This document shows, one piece after another, positions 1 to 5,620 of a stretch of 5,620 bases of DNA (its first letter is position 1; each line of letters starts with the position of its first letter). The notes under the pieces are model-generated. The model searched no databases. It was not told the DNA's origin and saw only the letters and a program-made list of their open reading frames with translations. Position numbers and translations under genes: made by a program. Origin of the DNA: Pedosphaera sp. (lineage in GTDB: Bacteria > Verrucomicrobiota > Verrucomicrobiae > Limisphaerales > Pedosphaeraceae); assembly GCA_028293265.1 (NCBI GenBank), contig JAQGPB010000503.1, positions 1-5,620 of the forward strand. Reading direction: 5' to 3'.

Positions 1-270
1 GGTCCAGCCCAGCCAGGGAATGCCAATCCGGTCACCCGGCTTGAATCGGGTCGCGCGTTCGCCCAATTCGGCCACGGTGCCGACGATTTGATGTCCGAGC
101 ACCAGCGGCAATTTGGGATTCGGCAGCTCGCCATCATATATGTGCAGGTCCGTGCGGCAGACCGCGCAAGCGTGGATCTTGACCAACGCTTGGCCCGGAC
201 CGGGTTTGGGCGTGGGGAGTTCAACCACTTGGAGAGGTTGTCGAGGTTTGATCAGCGCCATGGCCCGCAT
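1..270 (-). CDS. Zinc-dependent alcohol dehydrogenase, N-terminal part (3' end outside window)
   Basis: The reverse strand encodes 90 residues of the N-terminal GroES-like domain of a medium-chain, zinc-dependent alcohol dehydrogenase; the gene runs off the left edge. Enzymes of this family oxidise alcohols or reduce aldehydes with NAD(P) in the cytoplasm. Visible family motifs are ACAVCRTDLH (residues 34-43), GHQIVG (59-64) and GDRIGIPWLGWT (79-90). Cys38 and His60 fit the first two catalytic-zinc ligands. The third ligand, the structural-zinc cysteines that would follow GWT, and the Rossmann domain lie outside the window. I chose the ATG at 270 (MRAMALIKP) because many relatives begin MRAM; an in-frame ATG at 261 is the alternative. 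Neither has a clear Shine-Dalgarno motif. The gene is divergent from fumC with a 102-bp spacer and shares no obvious pathway with it. The family is confident; the substrate cannot be told. Confidence 0.9.
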   Translation of the reverse strand, partial: MRAMALIKPRQPLQVVELPTPKPGPGQALVKIHACAVCRTDLHIYDGELPNPKLPLVLGHQIVGTVAELGERATRFKPGDRIGIPWLGWT

Positions 271-277
271 ACATATA

Positions 278-305
278 ATTGAATCCATCAATGGCCCGTG
301 GTCAA
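278..305 (-). promoter_or_regulatory. Possible sigma70-type promoter for the alcohol dehydrogenase gene
   Basis: On the minus strand a TTGACC box (300-305) is followed after 16 bases by TTCAAT (278-283). These match the -35 consensus at five of six positions and the -10 consensus at four of six. Transcription from it would begin about at the ATG at 270, so the message would be leaderless or nearly so, which fits the lack of a ribosome binding site. The rest of the spacer (271-372) is AT-rich and must also hold the fumC promoter. The best plus-strand candidate, TTGTGC at 319 and CAAAAT at 341, is too weak to call. This is consensus matching by eye only. Confidence 0.25.
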
Positions 306-372
306 GCGAGGGTAAAATTTGTGCAGAAAATTTTATTGGGCAAAATCGTGGGAATCGGTACAAGTTCTTCCC

Positions 373-1791
373 ATGACAAATGATTTCAGGACCGAAGCGG
401 ATTCGATGGGTGAAATGAAGGTGCCGGCGGACGCCTATTACGGTGCGCAGACGGCACGGGCGGTCGAGAATTTTCCGATCAGCAATCTGCGTTTTTCGCG
501 GCCATTTATCAAGGCTTTGGGGCTGATCAAAAAGCACGGGGCGGCCACGAATGCCGGGCTGGGTTACGTTCCGCCGAAGATTGCGCAGGCGGTTCAGCAG
601 GCCGCGCAGGAGGTGATTGACGGCAAGTGGGACCATCAATTTGTGGTGGATATTTTTCAGACCGGTTCGGGCACCTCCACCAACATGAATACCAACGAGG
701 TGATTGCCAATCGCGCCATTGAAATTCTCGGCGGCACACGGGGCGACAAATCGGTTCATCCGAACGACCACGTCAATTGTGGCCAGTCCAGCAACGATGT
801 CATACCCACGGCAATTCACCTGGCGACGCTGGACTCCATTGTCCACCAATTGATTCCGGCGATGAAGGAACTGCATGCCGCACTGGATGCGAAGGCGAAG
901 GAGTTTGACGTCATTCTCAAGATTGGCCGGACGCATTTGCAGGACGCGACGCCGATCCGGCTGGGGCAGGAATTCAGCGGTTACGCCAGCCAAGTGGAGC
1001 ACGGAATTGAGCGGCTGGAAAAGCTGGAGGCGAATCTTGGGGAACTGGCCCTTGGCGGCACGGCGGTCGGCACGGGCATCAATACGCACATTGATTTTGC
1101 GCGCAAAACCATCGAGGGCATCGCCCGCGAAACGGGCCTCAAGTTGCGCGAGGCAAAAAATCATTTTGAAGCGCAGGCGTCGCGCGATGCGGCGGTGGAG
1201 GCGGGCGGCGTGTTGAAAACGGTGGCGGTCAGCTACATCAAGATCGCGAACGACATTCGGCTACTTGGGTCGGGGCCGCGCTGTGGCATCGGAGAGTTGA
1301 AATTGCCTGCGACCCAGCCCGGCTCGTCCATCATGCCGGGCAAGGTGAATCCGGTGATGTGCGAAATGTTGATCCAGGTCGGCGCGCAGGTGATTGGCAA
1401 TGACGCGGCGATTGCTTTTGGCGGCGCGTTTGGCAATTTTGAATTGAACGTGATGCTGCCTGTCATCGCGCATAACTTGTTGCAGGCGGTTGAATTGCTA
1501 ACCAACGGCAGCCGCGTCTTTGCCCGACGTTGCATCGCCGGTCTCGAAGCCGATGTTGCGAAGTGCGAAGGCAATATCGAGAACAGCCTTGCCATGTGTA
1601 CCGCGCTCGCGCCGGTCATTGGCTACGACAAGGCCGCGAAGATTGCGAAAGTGGCTTACGAAAGCGGGAAGACGATTCGACAGGTGGCGTTGGAAACTTC
1701 CGGCTTGGACAAGGCCAAGCTCGATCAATTGCTTGATGCCCGCAGTCAGACTGAGCCGGGCACAGGGGCGGGCGGCAGCGCGGGAGGGTGA
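373..1791 (+). CDS. fumC: Class II fumarate hydratase (fumarase C)
   Basis: A complete 472-residue protein of the aspartase/fumarase superfamily. It catalyses the reversible hydration of fumarate to L-malate in the TCA cycle, without an iron-sulfur cluster, as a cytoplasmic homotetramer. The three conserved family regions are present: GQSSNDVIPTA, GRTHLQDATP and the fumarate lyase signature GSSIMPGKVNP (317-327). His188, Ser318 and Lys324 fall at the same numbers as the catalytic residues of E. coli FumC. The HPNDHVN segment starting at His129 matches the second (B) substrate site. TGSGTSTNMNTNEV is also typical and separates it from aspartase and argininosuccinate lyase. The length is close to the usual 460-470. 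I chose the ATG at 373 (MTNDFRTEADSMGEM) because family alignments start near here; an upstream in-frame TTG at 319 would add 18 unlike residues. No Shine-Dalgarno motif precedes it. The last ten residues are Gly-rich and look like a disordered tail. No clear terminator follows. Confidence 0.98.
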   Translation: MTNDFRTEADSMGEMKVPADAYYGAQTARAVENFPISNLRFSRPFIKALGLIKKHGAATNAGLGYVPPKIAQAVQQAAQEVIDGKWDHQFVVDIFQTGSGTSTNMNTNEVIANRAIEILGGTRGDKSVHPNDHVNCGQSSNDVIPTAIHLATLDSIVHQLIPAMKELHAALDAKAKEFDVILKIGRTHLQDATPIRLGQEFSGYASQVEHGIERLEKLEANLGELALGGTAVGTGINTHIDFARKTIEGIARETGLKLREAKNHFEAQASRDAAVEAGGVLKTVAVSYIKIANDIRLLGSGPRCGIGELKLPATQPGSSIMPGKVNPVMCEMLIQVGAQVIGNDAAIAFGGAFGNFELNVMLPVIAHNLLQAVELLTNGSRVFARRCIAGLEADVAKCEGNIENSLAMCTALAPVIGYDKAAKIAKVAYESGKTIRQVALETSGLDKAKLDQLLDARSQTEPGTGAGGSAGG

Positions 1792-1799
1792 TTTTTCAA

Positions 1800-2111
1800 T
1801 CAATTTTCATTTCGGTTACCGATAGCCCATGCAACATGTTTTCTTGGGATGGCAAGTGCGGTTAAGAAGGATTCAACGTCAACTTCCGGATGTAAAGAAC
1901 GTTCATTGCCGATCAGTTCAGTCTTATCAGGATGACGTCCACGGTAATAAGAACGCAGTGCAAACTGTTGCCCGTCGGGCGTCACCAGCAAAGCTGCTTT
2001 GCAGTAATCGAGAGCGTCTTTCGTTATTTGAAAATCAATGCCCCTCAGTTCGGTAATCCGCTTTGGGGACAATGCTAACACTGCAAACTCCTTTGCAAGG
2101 CCATGCTCCAT
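1800..2111 (-). CDS. Hypothetical protein, unrecognised family
   Basis: A reading frame of 103 residues on the minus strand, from ATG 2111 to TGA 1800-1802. A TTG at 2147 would give 115 residues; I prefer the ATG because neither start has a Shine-Dalgarno motif. I do not recognise the family. The product looks soluble, with no signal peptide, membrane segment or cysteine motif. The central part (AALLVTPDGQQFALRSYYRG) reads like paired beta strands with a charged loop after it (RHPDKTELIGNER), and the end (VESFLTALAIPRKHVAWAIG) like a helix plus strand. Amino acid composition is ordinary, which favours a real gene over a chance frame. It lies 62 bp downstream of sucB on the same strand, so it could be co-transcribed, and it ends 8 bp from the fumC stop, tail to tail. 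Local GC is about 45% against about 60% in fumC, suggesting a recent arrival or a lineage-specific gene. No function can be proposed. Confidence 0.55.
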   Translation of the reverse strand: MEHGLAKEFAVLALSPKRITELRGIDFQITKDALDYCKAALLVTPDGQQFALRSYYRGRHPDKTELIGNERSLHPEVDVESFLTALAIPRKHVAWAIGNRNEN

Positions 2112-2173
2112 ATCACATAATTCTAGTTGCGAGAAATTATGATTCAAGCTGAGGTAAATTAGAGTTTGGGGCT

Positions 2174-3349
2174 TTAGACTTCCAGCAAAATTCGTGATGG
2201 CGCTTCCACGAGTTCCTTGATGCGTTTGAGGAACGTCACTGCTTCGCGCCCGTCAACGACGCGATGGTCGTAGGTGAGGGCGACGTACATCATCGGGCGG
2301 ATGACGACGTTGCCTTCGCGGGCGACGGGACGGTCCTGGATGGTGTGCAGGCCGAGGATGCCGCTTTGGGGCGGATTGACGATGGGGGTTGAGAGCAGTG
2401 AGCCGTACACGCCGCCGTTGCTGATGGTGAAGGTGCCGCCTTCCAATTCGTCGGGCTTCAATTTGTTTTCCTTGGCGCGCTGGGCGAACTGGCTGATGGC
2501 GGTTTCAATCTCGGCAAAACTCAATCGTTCCGCGTTGCGGATGACGGGGACAACGAGGCCTTTGCCGCCGCCCACGGCCACGCCGATGTCATAGTAGTTG
2601 CGATAAACGATGTCAGTGCCGCGCACTTCGGCGTTCACTTGCGGCACCAATTTCAGGGCTTCGACGACTGCCTTGACGAAGAAGGACATGATGCCGAGCT
2701 TGAGGCCGTATTTCTCTTGGAAAGCGGGTTGGAATTCCTTGCGCAAGGCCATGACGGCCGACATGTCAATTTCGTTGAAAGTTGTGAGCAAGGCGGCGGT
2801 TTGCTGGGCTTCGACCAGATGCTTCGCGACGGCGCGGCGCAAGGGACTCATCGGCACCACTTCTTCTTGGCGGCCATCCTTGGCTGCAGGTTGCGGCGTT
2901 CGCGGGGTGGCTATTGGTTTCGGGGCCGGCTCTTTTTGTCGGGCTTCTTCTTTCGGTCTCCAGAGAGTCGTATGGGGATCATCGGTGGGTGCTGCCGTCG
3001 CCGGCTTGGGGGCTGCTTTGGCGGGTGCGGCTTCGTGTCCGTTGCCGGGTGTTTTCGGGGTTTCAACGGGTGGAGAGATTCTTTTGGCGGGGGCGGGTTT
3101 GGGTGAGGTTTCACCCGGTTCCAGATAAGCGATGATTTCCCCGACAGATGCGGTTTGGCCTTTTTGTTTCAAAATTTTTGTGAGCCGGCCGGCTGCCGGG
3201 GATGGGAGTTCGACTGTCGCTTTCTCGGACTCCAAGGATACGACATTTTCGTCCCGTTGGACGTCGGCACCTTCAGGTTTCAACCAGTCGCCAATTTCCA
3301 CTTCGGTGATGGATTCGCCGACTGCGGGTACTTTTAGTTCAATGGCCAT
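2174..3349 (-). CDS. sucB: Dihydrolipoyllysine-residue succinyltransferase, E2 of 2-oxoglutarate dehydrogenase
   Basis: A complete 391-residue E2 subunit. It accepts the succinyl group from E1 on its lipoyl arm and passes it to CoA; its catalytic domains form the core of the complex. Residues 1-78 are a lipoyl domain opening [14 protein letters not shown], with the lipoyl-lysine at Lys43 in [11 protein letters not shown]. Residues 80-162 are an Ala/Pro/Lys-rich linker. From about 163 ([16 protein letters not shown]) runs the acyltransferase domain, with [28 protein letters not shown], the FTISNGG segment and the active-site motif DHRVVDG (His362, Asp366). These wordings point to the succinyl rather than the acetyl or branched-chain enzyme. 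Oddly, no peripheral subunit-binding domain can be seen in the linker. The start at 3349 matches the family; the frame stays open to 3541 but that extension is repeat-like sequence. No Shine-Dalgarno motif precedes the ATG. It follows sucA after an unusually long 365-bp gap. Confidence 0.97.
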   Translation of the reverse strand: MAIELKVPAVGESITEVEIGDWLKPEGADVQRDENVVSLESEKATVELPSPAAGRLTKILKQKGQTASVGEIIAYLEPGETSPKPAPAKRISPPVETPKTPGNGHEAAPAKAAPKPATAAPTDDPHTTLWRPKEEARQKEPAPKPIATPRTPQPAAKDGRQEEVVPMSPLRRAVAKHLVEAQQTAALLTTFNEIDMSAVMALRKEFQPAFQEKYGLKLGIMSFFVKAVVEALKLVPQVNAEVRGTDIVYRNYYDIGVAVGGGKGLVVPVIRNAERLSFAEIETAISQFAQRAKENKLKPDELEGGTFTISNGGVYGSLLSTPIVNPPQSGILGLHTIQDRPVAREGNVVIRPMMYVALTYDHRVVDGREAVTFLKRIKELVEAPSRILLEV

Positions 3350-3372
3350 AAATGCAAGAAGATTAGTGAATA

Positions 3373-3390
3373 CGCCCGCCCTCACGGGCG
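3373..3390 (-). promoter_or_regulatory. GC-rich hairpin in the sucB leader
   Basis: CGCCCG at 3373-3378 is a perfect inverted repeat of CGGGCG at 3385-3390, with a 6-base loop. In the sucB message the hairpin ends 23 bases before the ATG at 3349, and the bases between are AT-rich and unpaired. It has no T-run after it on the minus strand, so it does not look like a terminator. It could protect a processed 5' end or simply keep the start region open. The pairing is seen; the role is a guess. Confidence 0.35.
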
Positions 3391-3395
3391 AAAGA

Positions 3396-3419
3396 TGGAG
3401 TGGTGGAGTGTTGGAATGA
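3396..3419. repeat. Short degenerate octamer tandem repeat
   Basis: Three adjacent 8-bp units, TGGAGTGG, TGGAGTGT and TGGAATGA, are followed by a more diverged TGGGGAGT. It lies in the sucB leader, about 50-70 bp before the start codon. Its style, a G/T-rich short unit on the plus strand, resembles the 7-bp repeat inside sucA at 4568-4595, although the unit length differs. Confidence 0.5.
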
Positions 3420-3467
3420 TGGGGAGTGCGCCAGACTTTGGGTGCATTGCGCGCTGGGTCCGGAGAT

Positions 3468-3495
3468 GCTCGCGTTGCTCGCCTCGCTTCGCTCG
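3468..3495. repeat. Imperfect GCTCG repeat cluster
   Basis: GCTCG occurs at 3468-3472, 3477-3481 and 3491-3495, with CTCGC-like copies between (3483-3487). The cluster is complementary to the GCGAG at 3550-3554, so it offers an alternative pairing partner to the 3533-3556 hairpin. It is part of the non-coding sucA-sucB spacer. Confidence 0.4.
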
Positions 3496-3523
3496 AAAGT
3501 GTTAGTTTTTGACGGAACGACAA

Positions 3524-3571
3524 CCCAGGGTAGTCTCGCAAAACTATGAGCGAGACAACACCGTTGCTGGG
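3524..3571. repeat. Nested inverted repeat in the sucA-sucB spacer
   Basis: GTCTCGC (3533-3539) and GCGAGAC (3550-3556) form a perfect 7-bp stem with a 10-base loop. Outside it CCCAG (3524-3528) can pair with CTGGG (3567-3571), giving a two-level structure with small internal bulges. Perfect 7-bp inverted repeats at this distance are not expected often by chance. This may be the core of a dispersed palindromic element; only a genome-wide search would show that. Confidence 0.5.
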
Positions 3572-3581
3572 ATCTGTGACG

Positions 3582-3598
3582 AAACCCCGTTGGGGTTT
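3582..3598. repeat. Perfect hairpin, possible weak terminator or palindromic repeat core
   Basis: AAACCCC (3582-3588) and GGGGTTT (3592-3598) form a 7-bp stem with a 3-base loop. On both strands the stem ends in three or four T residues, so it has the rough shape of an intrinsic terminator lying about 120 bp after the sucA stop, but the T-run is part of the stem and short. It could attenuate read-through from sucA into sucB or be a repeat core. I cannot decide between these. Confidence 0.45.
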
Positions 3599-3680
3599 TA
3601 AGATGGGAGGCTGAAAGCAGCGAAGTGCCGCTGTACGGGGCCGAGAAGAGTCGCGCGTGTGTTTTCATGCATGTTTCTCC

Positions 3681-3703
3681 AACGATTGCCAACAACCATC
3701 GTT
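3681..3703. repeat. Inverted repeat just after the sucA stop
   Basis: AACGAT (3681-3686) and ATCGTT (3698-3703) are a perfect 6-bp inverted repeat around an 11-base centre, beginning 11 bp beyond the sucA stop codon. No T-run follows on the minus strand, so it is not a convincing intrinsic terminator. It could be a 3'-end stabilising hairpin of the sucA message. Confidence 0.3.
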
Positions 3704-3714
3704 AAATCATTTTA

Positions 3715-5620
3715 TCACTTTCCCAAAGCTTCTGCGAGCAACTGCTGCTGTTCGAGCCGGTGGGAATTCGCCGAGCCGGTGGCGGGACTGGCGGAAGCCG
3801 GGCGGCTGACGCAGGCGAACGGAAAACGTTTGCGAATCGGTTCGCCAAACTCCGCGTTGACGTAGCGCCATGCGCCCATGTTTTCCGGTTCTTCCTGCAC
3901 CCAAAAAACGGGCGTCCCATCCCGATAAGGCGCGAGGACTGATTTCACCTGTTCCCATGGCAGAGGATAAAGCTGCTCGAAACGAATGATCGCCACATCG
4001 ATGCGATTAGTTTCTCGGCGTTGTTTCTCCAGATCGTAAAAAACTTTTCCGGTGCAGAGCAGAATGCGTTTGGTTTCCGCCGGTGCGAGCGGATCAGGAA
4101 TGATTTTTTGGAATGTTCCGGCGGCGCATTCATCGAGGCTCGAAGCAACGCGCGGGTCGCGCAACAGCGATTTGGGCGTCATGACCACGAGCGGCTTGCG
4201 CCAGCGTTGCAAGACCTGGCGACGCAGCAGATGGAAATATTGCGCAGCCGTGGTCGGATAGGTCACCTGCATGTTTTGCTCCGCCGCCAAGGCGAGAAAG
4301 CGTTCGAGGCGCGCGCTGGAGTGTTCCGGGCCGCTGCCTTCAAAACCGTGTGGGAGCAAGAGCACCAATCCCGAGAGGCGTCGCCATTTGTCCTCGGCGC
4401 TCGATATGAATTGATCAATGATGACCTGACCGGCGTTCGCAAAGTCTCCATACTGCGCCTCCCACAAGATCAGTCCCTCGGGGCAATCCAAGCTGTAACC
4501 GTAGTCGAAGCCGAGCACGCCGGCTTCGGAGAGCGGACTGTTGATGATTTCGACGGGGGCGAGAGGGGTTGAAGGTTGAGGGTTGAGGGTTGAGGATGGC
4601 GGTTGGGCGGCATCTTCGATGGGGGGCAGGTTTTGGAGCGGGATATAGGGATGACCGTCTTGGTAATCGTAGAGAATCGCGTGGCGCTGGCTGAAGGTGC
4701 CGCGTCCGCTGTCCTGGCCGCTTAGGCGGATACGGCGGCCTTCCGTTGCGGTGACGGCGAACGCGAGCGCCTCGGCGGATGACCAATCAAGAGGCGCTTT
4801 TCCTTTTGCCATCTCGCGGCGCGTTTCGAGGAAGCGTTGGATTTTTGGATGCGGATGAAAATCTTTTGGCAATTCGGTCTGGCGTTCCAGCAGCATGGCC
4901 AACTGTTCCTTTGTCGCGCCGGTTTTGACTTCGGTGGCTGCCGATTCTAACCCACCGGCGAAGCCGCTCCAGATGCCGCGCGGTTCTTCGCTTGGCGGAC
5001 GGTAATCGGAACTGTGTGCGGCGGACAACTCGCGCTCCAATTGTTCACGGCGTTGGGCGGCGATTTTGTCGGCCTCCTCGCGGGTGATTTCATTGAGCTT
5101 GAGGAGATGTTCGAGATAGCCTTCGCGGACGGATTTGCGCTGGTTGATTGCGCGATATAACAACGGCTGGGTGAATGACGGTTCATCACCTTCGTTGTGG
5201 CCGAGGCGCCGGTAACCATACATATCAATGAACACGTCGCGCTTGAAGGTGGAACGAAAATCCATAGCGAGCTGGACGACTTGGGCGACGGCTTCGGGGT
5301 CTTCGCCGTTCACGTGGAAAATCGGGCCCTGTACCATCTTGGCGACGTCGGTGGCGTAATGGGTGGAGCGGCCTTCTTCGGGCGACGTGGTGAAACCGAT
5401 CTGGTTGTTGATGACGACATGGAGCGTGCCGCCGACCGAGTAGCCGGCCAGCCGGTTCAAGTTCAAGGTTTCCTGGATGATGCCCTCGCCGGCGAATGCG
5501 GCGTCGCCGTGGATGAGGAGCGCCATGCCGCGCACGCGCTCAGAATCGCCGGCGCGGTCCTGCTTGGCGCGGGTGCGGCCCAGCACGACGGGATTCACAA
5601 ATTCGAGGTGGCTGGGATTG
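3715..5620 (-). CDS. sucA: 2-oxoglutarate dehydrogenase E1 component, C-terminal two thirds
   Basis: The minus strand codes 634 residues up to the stop at 3715-3717; the 5' end, roughly a third of the gene judged against the 933-residue E. coli protein, lies beyond the right edge. The enzyme decarboxylates 2-oxoglutarate on thiamine diphosphate and succinylates the E2 lipoyl arm. The frame enters at [12 protein letters not shown], a typical E1o motif. Next come the ThDP/Mg-binding segment [10 protein letters not shown] (37-46) through NNQIGFTT (71-78), then [15 protein letters not shown] (138-152). The transketolase-like pyrimidine domain carries [17 protein letters not shown] (298-314), [20 protein letters not shown], and [18 protein letters not shown] (424-440). 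The C-terminal domain has [12 protein letters not shown] (573-584) and the typical ending [11 protein letters not shown]. All motifs are intact. One oddity is a Pro/Ser-rich insert at about 334-355 made partly of a 7-bp DNA repeat. sucB follows on the same strand. A GTG at 5598 is internal, not the start. Confidence 0.98.
   Translation of the reverse strand, partial: NPSHLEFVNPVVLGRTRAKQDRAGDSERVRGMALLIHGDAAFAGEGIIQETLNLNRLAGYSVGGTLHVVINNQIGFTTSPEEGRSTHYATDVAKMVQGPIFHVNGEDPEAVAQVVQLAMDFRSTFKRDVFIDMYGYRRLGHNEGDEPSFTQPLLYRAINQRKSVREGYLEHLLKLNEITREEADKIAAQRREQLERELSAAHSSDYRPPSEEPRGIWSGFAGGLESAATEVKTGATKEQLAMLLERQTELPKDFHPHPKIQRFLETRREMAKGKAPLDWSSAEALAFAVTATEGRRIRLSGQDSGRGTFSQRHAILYDYQDGHPYIPLQNLPPIEDAAQPPSSTLNPQPSTPLAPVEIINSPLSEAGVLGFDYGYSLDCPEGLILWEAQYGDFANAGQVIIDQFISSAEDKWRRLSGLVLLLPHGFEGSGPEHSSARLERFLALAAEQNMQVTYPTTAAQYFHLLRRQVLQRWRKPLVVMTPKSLLRDPRVASSLDECAAGTFQKIIPDPLAPAETKRILLCTGKVFYDLEKQRRETNRIDVAIIRFEQLYPLPWEQVKSVLAPYRDGTPVFWVQEEPENMGAWRYVNAEFGEPIRKRFPFACVSRPASASPATGSANSHRLEQQQLLAEALGK
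4568..4595 (-). repeat. 7-bp tandem repeat inside the sucA coding sequence
   Basis: Four adjacent 7-bp units read on the plus strand as GTTGAAG, GTTGAGG, GTTGAGG, GTTGAGG. On the coding strand they give CCTCAAC three times and CTTCAAC once. They encode [10 protein letters not shown], in the loop between IPLQNL and the LSEAGVLGF motif of SucA. Because 7 is not a multiple of 3, gain or loss of one unit would shift the frame of this essential-type gene; only changes by three units stay in frame. Confidence 0.85.

Larger units (their letters stand above)
3350..3714 (-). other. sucA-sucB spacer: structured, repeat-like, no credible gene
   Basis: This 365-bp gap separates the sucA stop from the sucB start. 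Bacterial sucA and sucB usually sit much closer. Open frames cross it on both strands, but their translations are Ser/Arg/Pro-rich, resemble no protein I know and start at TTG or inside repeats, so I call it non-coding. It holds, from the sucA side: an AACGAT/ATCGTT inverted repeat (3681-3703), a perfect 7-bp GC/AT stem (3582-3598), a nested hairpin (3524-3571), a run of GCTCG repeats (3468-3495), three TGGAGTGG-like octamers (3396-3419) and a 6-bp hairpin close to sucB (3373-3390). The density of inverted repeats suggests an inserted dispersed repeat or a folded segment of the sucAB message that could affect processing or E1:E2 expression ratio. The function is inference. Confidence 0.6.

Noticed and set aside
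88..282. Plus-strand open frames at the left edge
   Set aside because: They are antisense to the alcohol dehydrogenase fragment, which carries clear family motifs.
1791..1840. Possible bidirectional terminator between fumC and the hypothetical gene
   Set aside because: The T-rich stretch after the fumC stop has no preceding GC-rich stem that I can find.
1829..2056. Open frame of 75 codons on the plus strand opposite the small hypothetical gene
   Set aside because: The minus-strand reading has the more natural protein composition and a longer frame; this one is Arg/Gln-rich and starts without any signal.
2610..3128. Open frame of 172 codons on the plus strand
   Set aside because: It is exactly antisense to sucB, whose protein is clearly real; low-complexity Gly/Ala/Ser composition mirrors the Pro/Ala linker of SucB.
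3350..3541. N-terminal extension of SucB by 64 residues from a TTG at 3541
   Set aside because: The family starts at MAIELKVP; the extension is translated repeat sequence and lacks a ribosome binding site.
3468..3556. CRISPR array
   Set aside because: The repeats are only 5-8 bases, adjacent or irregularly spaced, with no unique spacers of regular length.
3363..3695. Open frame of 110 codons on the minus strand in the sucA-sucB spacer
   Set aside because: Its translation is rich in Ser, Arg, Pro and His, runs through several hairpins and short repeats, and has no protein-like pattern. More likely non-coding.
4021..4572. Open frame of 183 codons on the plus strand
   Set aside because: Antisense to conserved SucA sequence; no recognisable protein family.

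Overview
The window carries a small cluster of central carbon metabolism genes from a bacterial chromosome. Two genes run on the minus strand: the 3' two thirds of sucA (E1 of 2-oxoglutarate dehydrogenase) and then a complete sucB (its E2, dihydrolipoamide succinyltransferase). A small unrecognised minus-strand gene follows sucB. A complete class II fumarase gene, fumC, on the plus strand converges on this block. At the left edge is the 5' part of a zinc-dependent alcohol dehydrogenase gene, divergent from fumC. Genes are about 60% GC where I counted by eye. The small unknown gene and its flanks are about 45%. The taxon cannot be fixed from this sequence. The protein style, the absence of Shine-Dalgarno motifs at every visible start, and the short tandem G/T-rich repeats in and between genes are compatible with Verrucomicrobia or a related soil or freshwater lineage. 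That is an impression, not a demonstration.

Layout, left to right: adh fragment (1-270, minus); a 102-bp divergent spacer; fumC (373-1791, plus); an AT-richer segment with a hypothetical gene (1800-2111, minus); sucB (2174-3349, minus); a 365-bp spacer with several inverted repeats and short tandem repeats but no credible gene (3350-3714); sucA (3715-5620, minus, 5' end outside the window).

SucA and SucB turn 2-oxoglutarate into succinyl-CoA. E1 decarboxylates the substrate on ThDP and E2 transfers the succinyl group through a swinging lipoyl arm. Fumarase hydrates fumarate to malate two steps later in the TCA cycle. The E3 subunit (lipoamide dehydrogenase) is not in the window.

No new defence system, mobile element or biosynthetic system is visible. 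Three things deserve a second look. SucB appears to lack the peripheral subunit-binding domain that bacterial E2 proteins normally carry. The sucA-sucB spacer is unusually long and rich in hairpins and may be a dispersed repeat. A 7-bp tandem repeat has been absorbed in frame into a loop of SucA.
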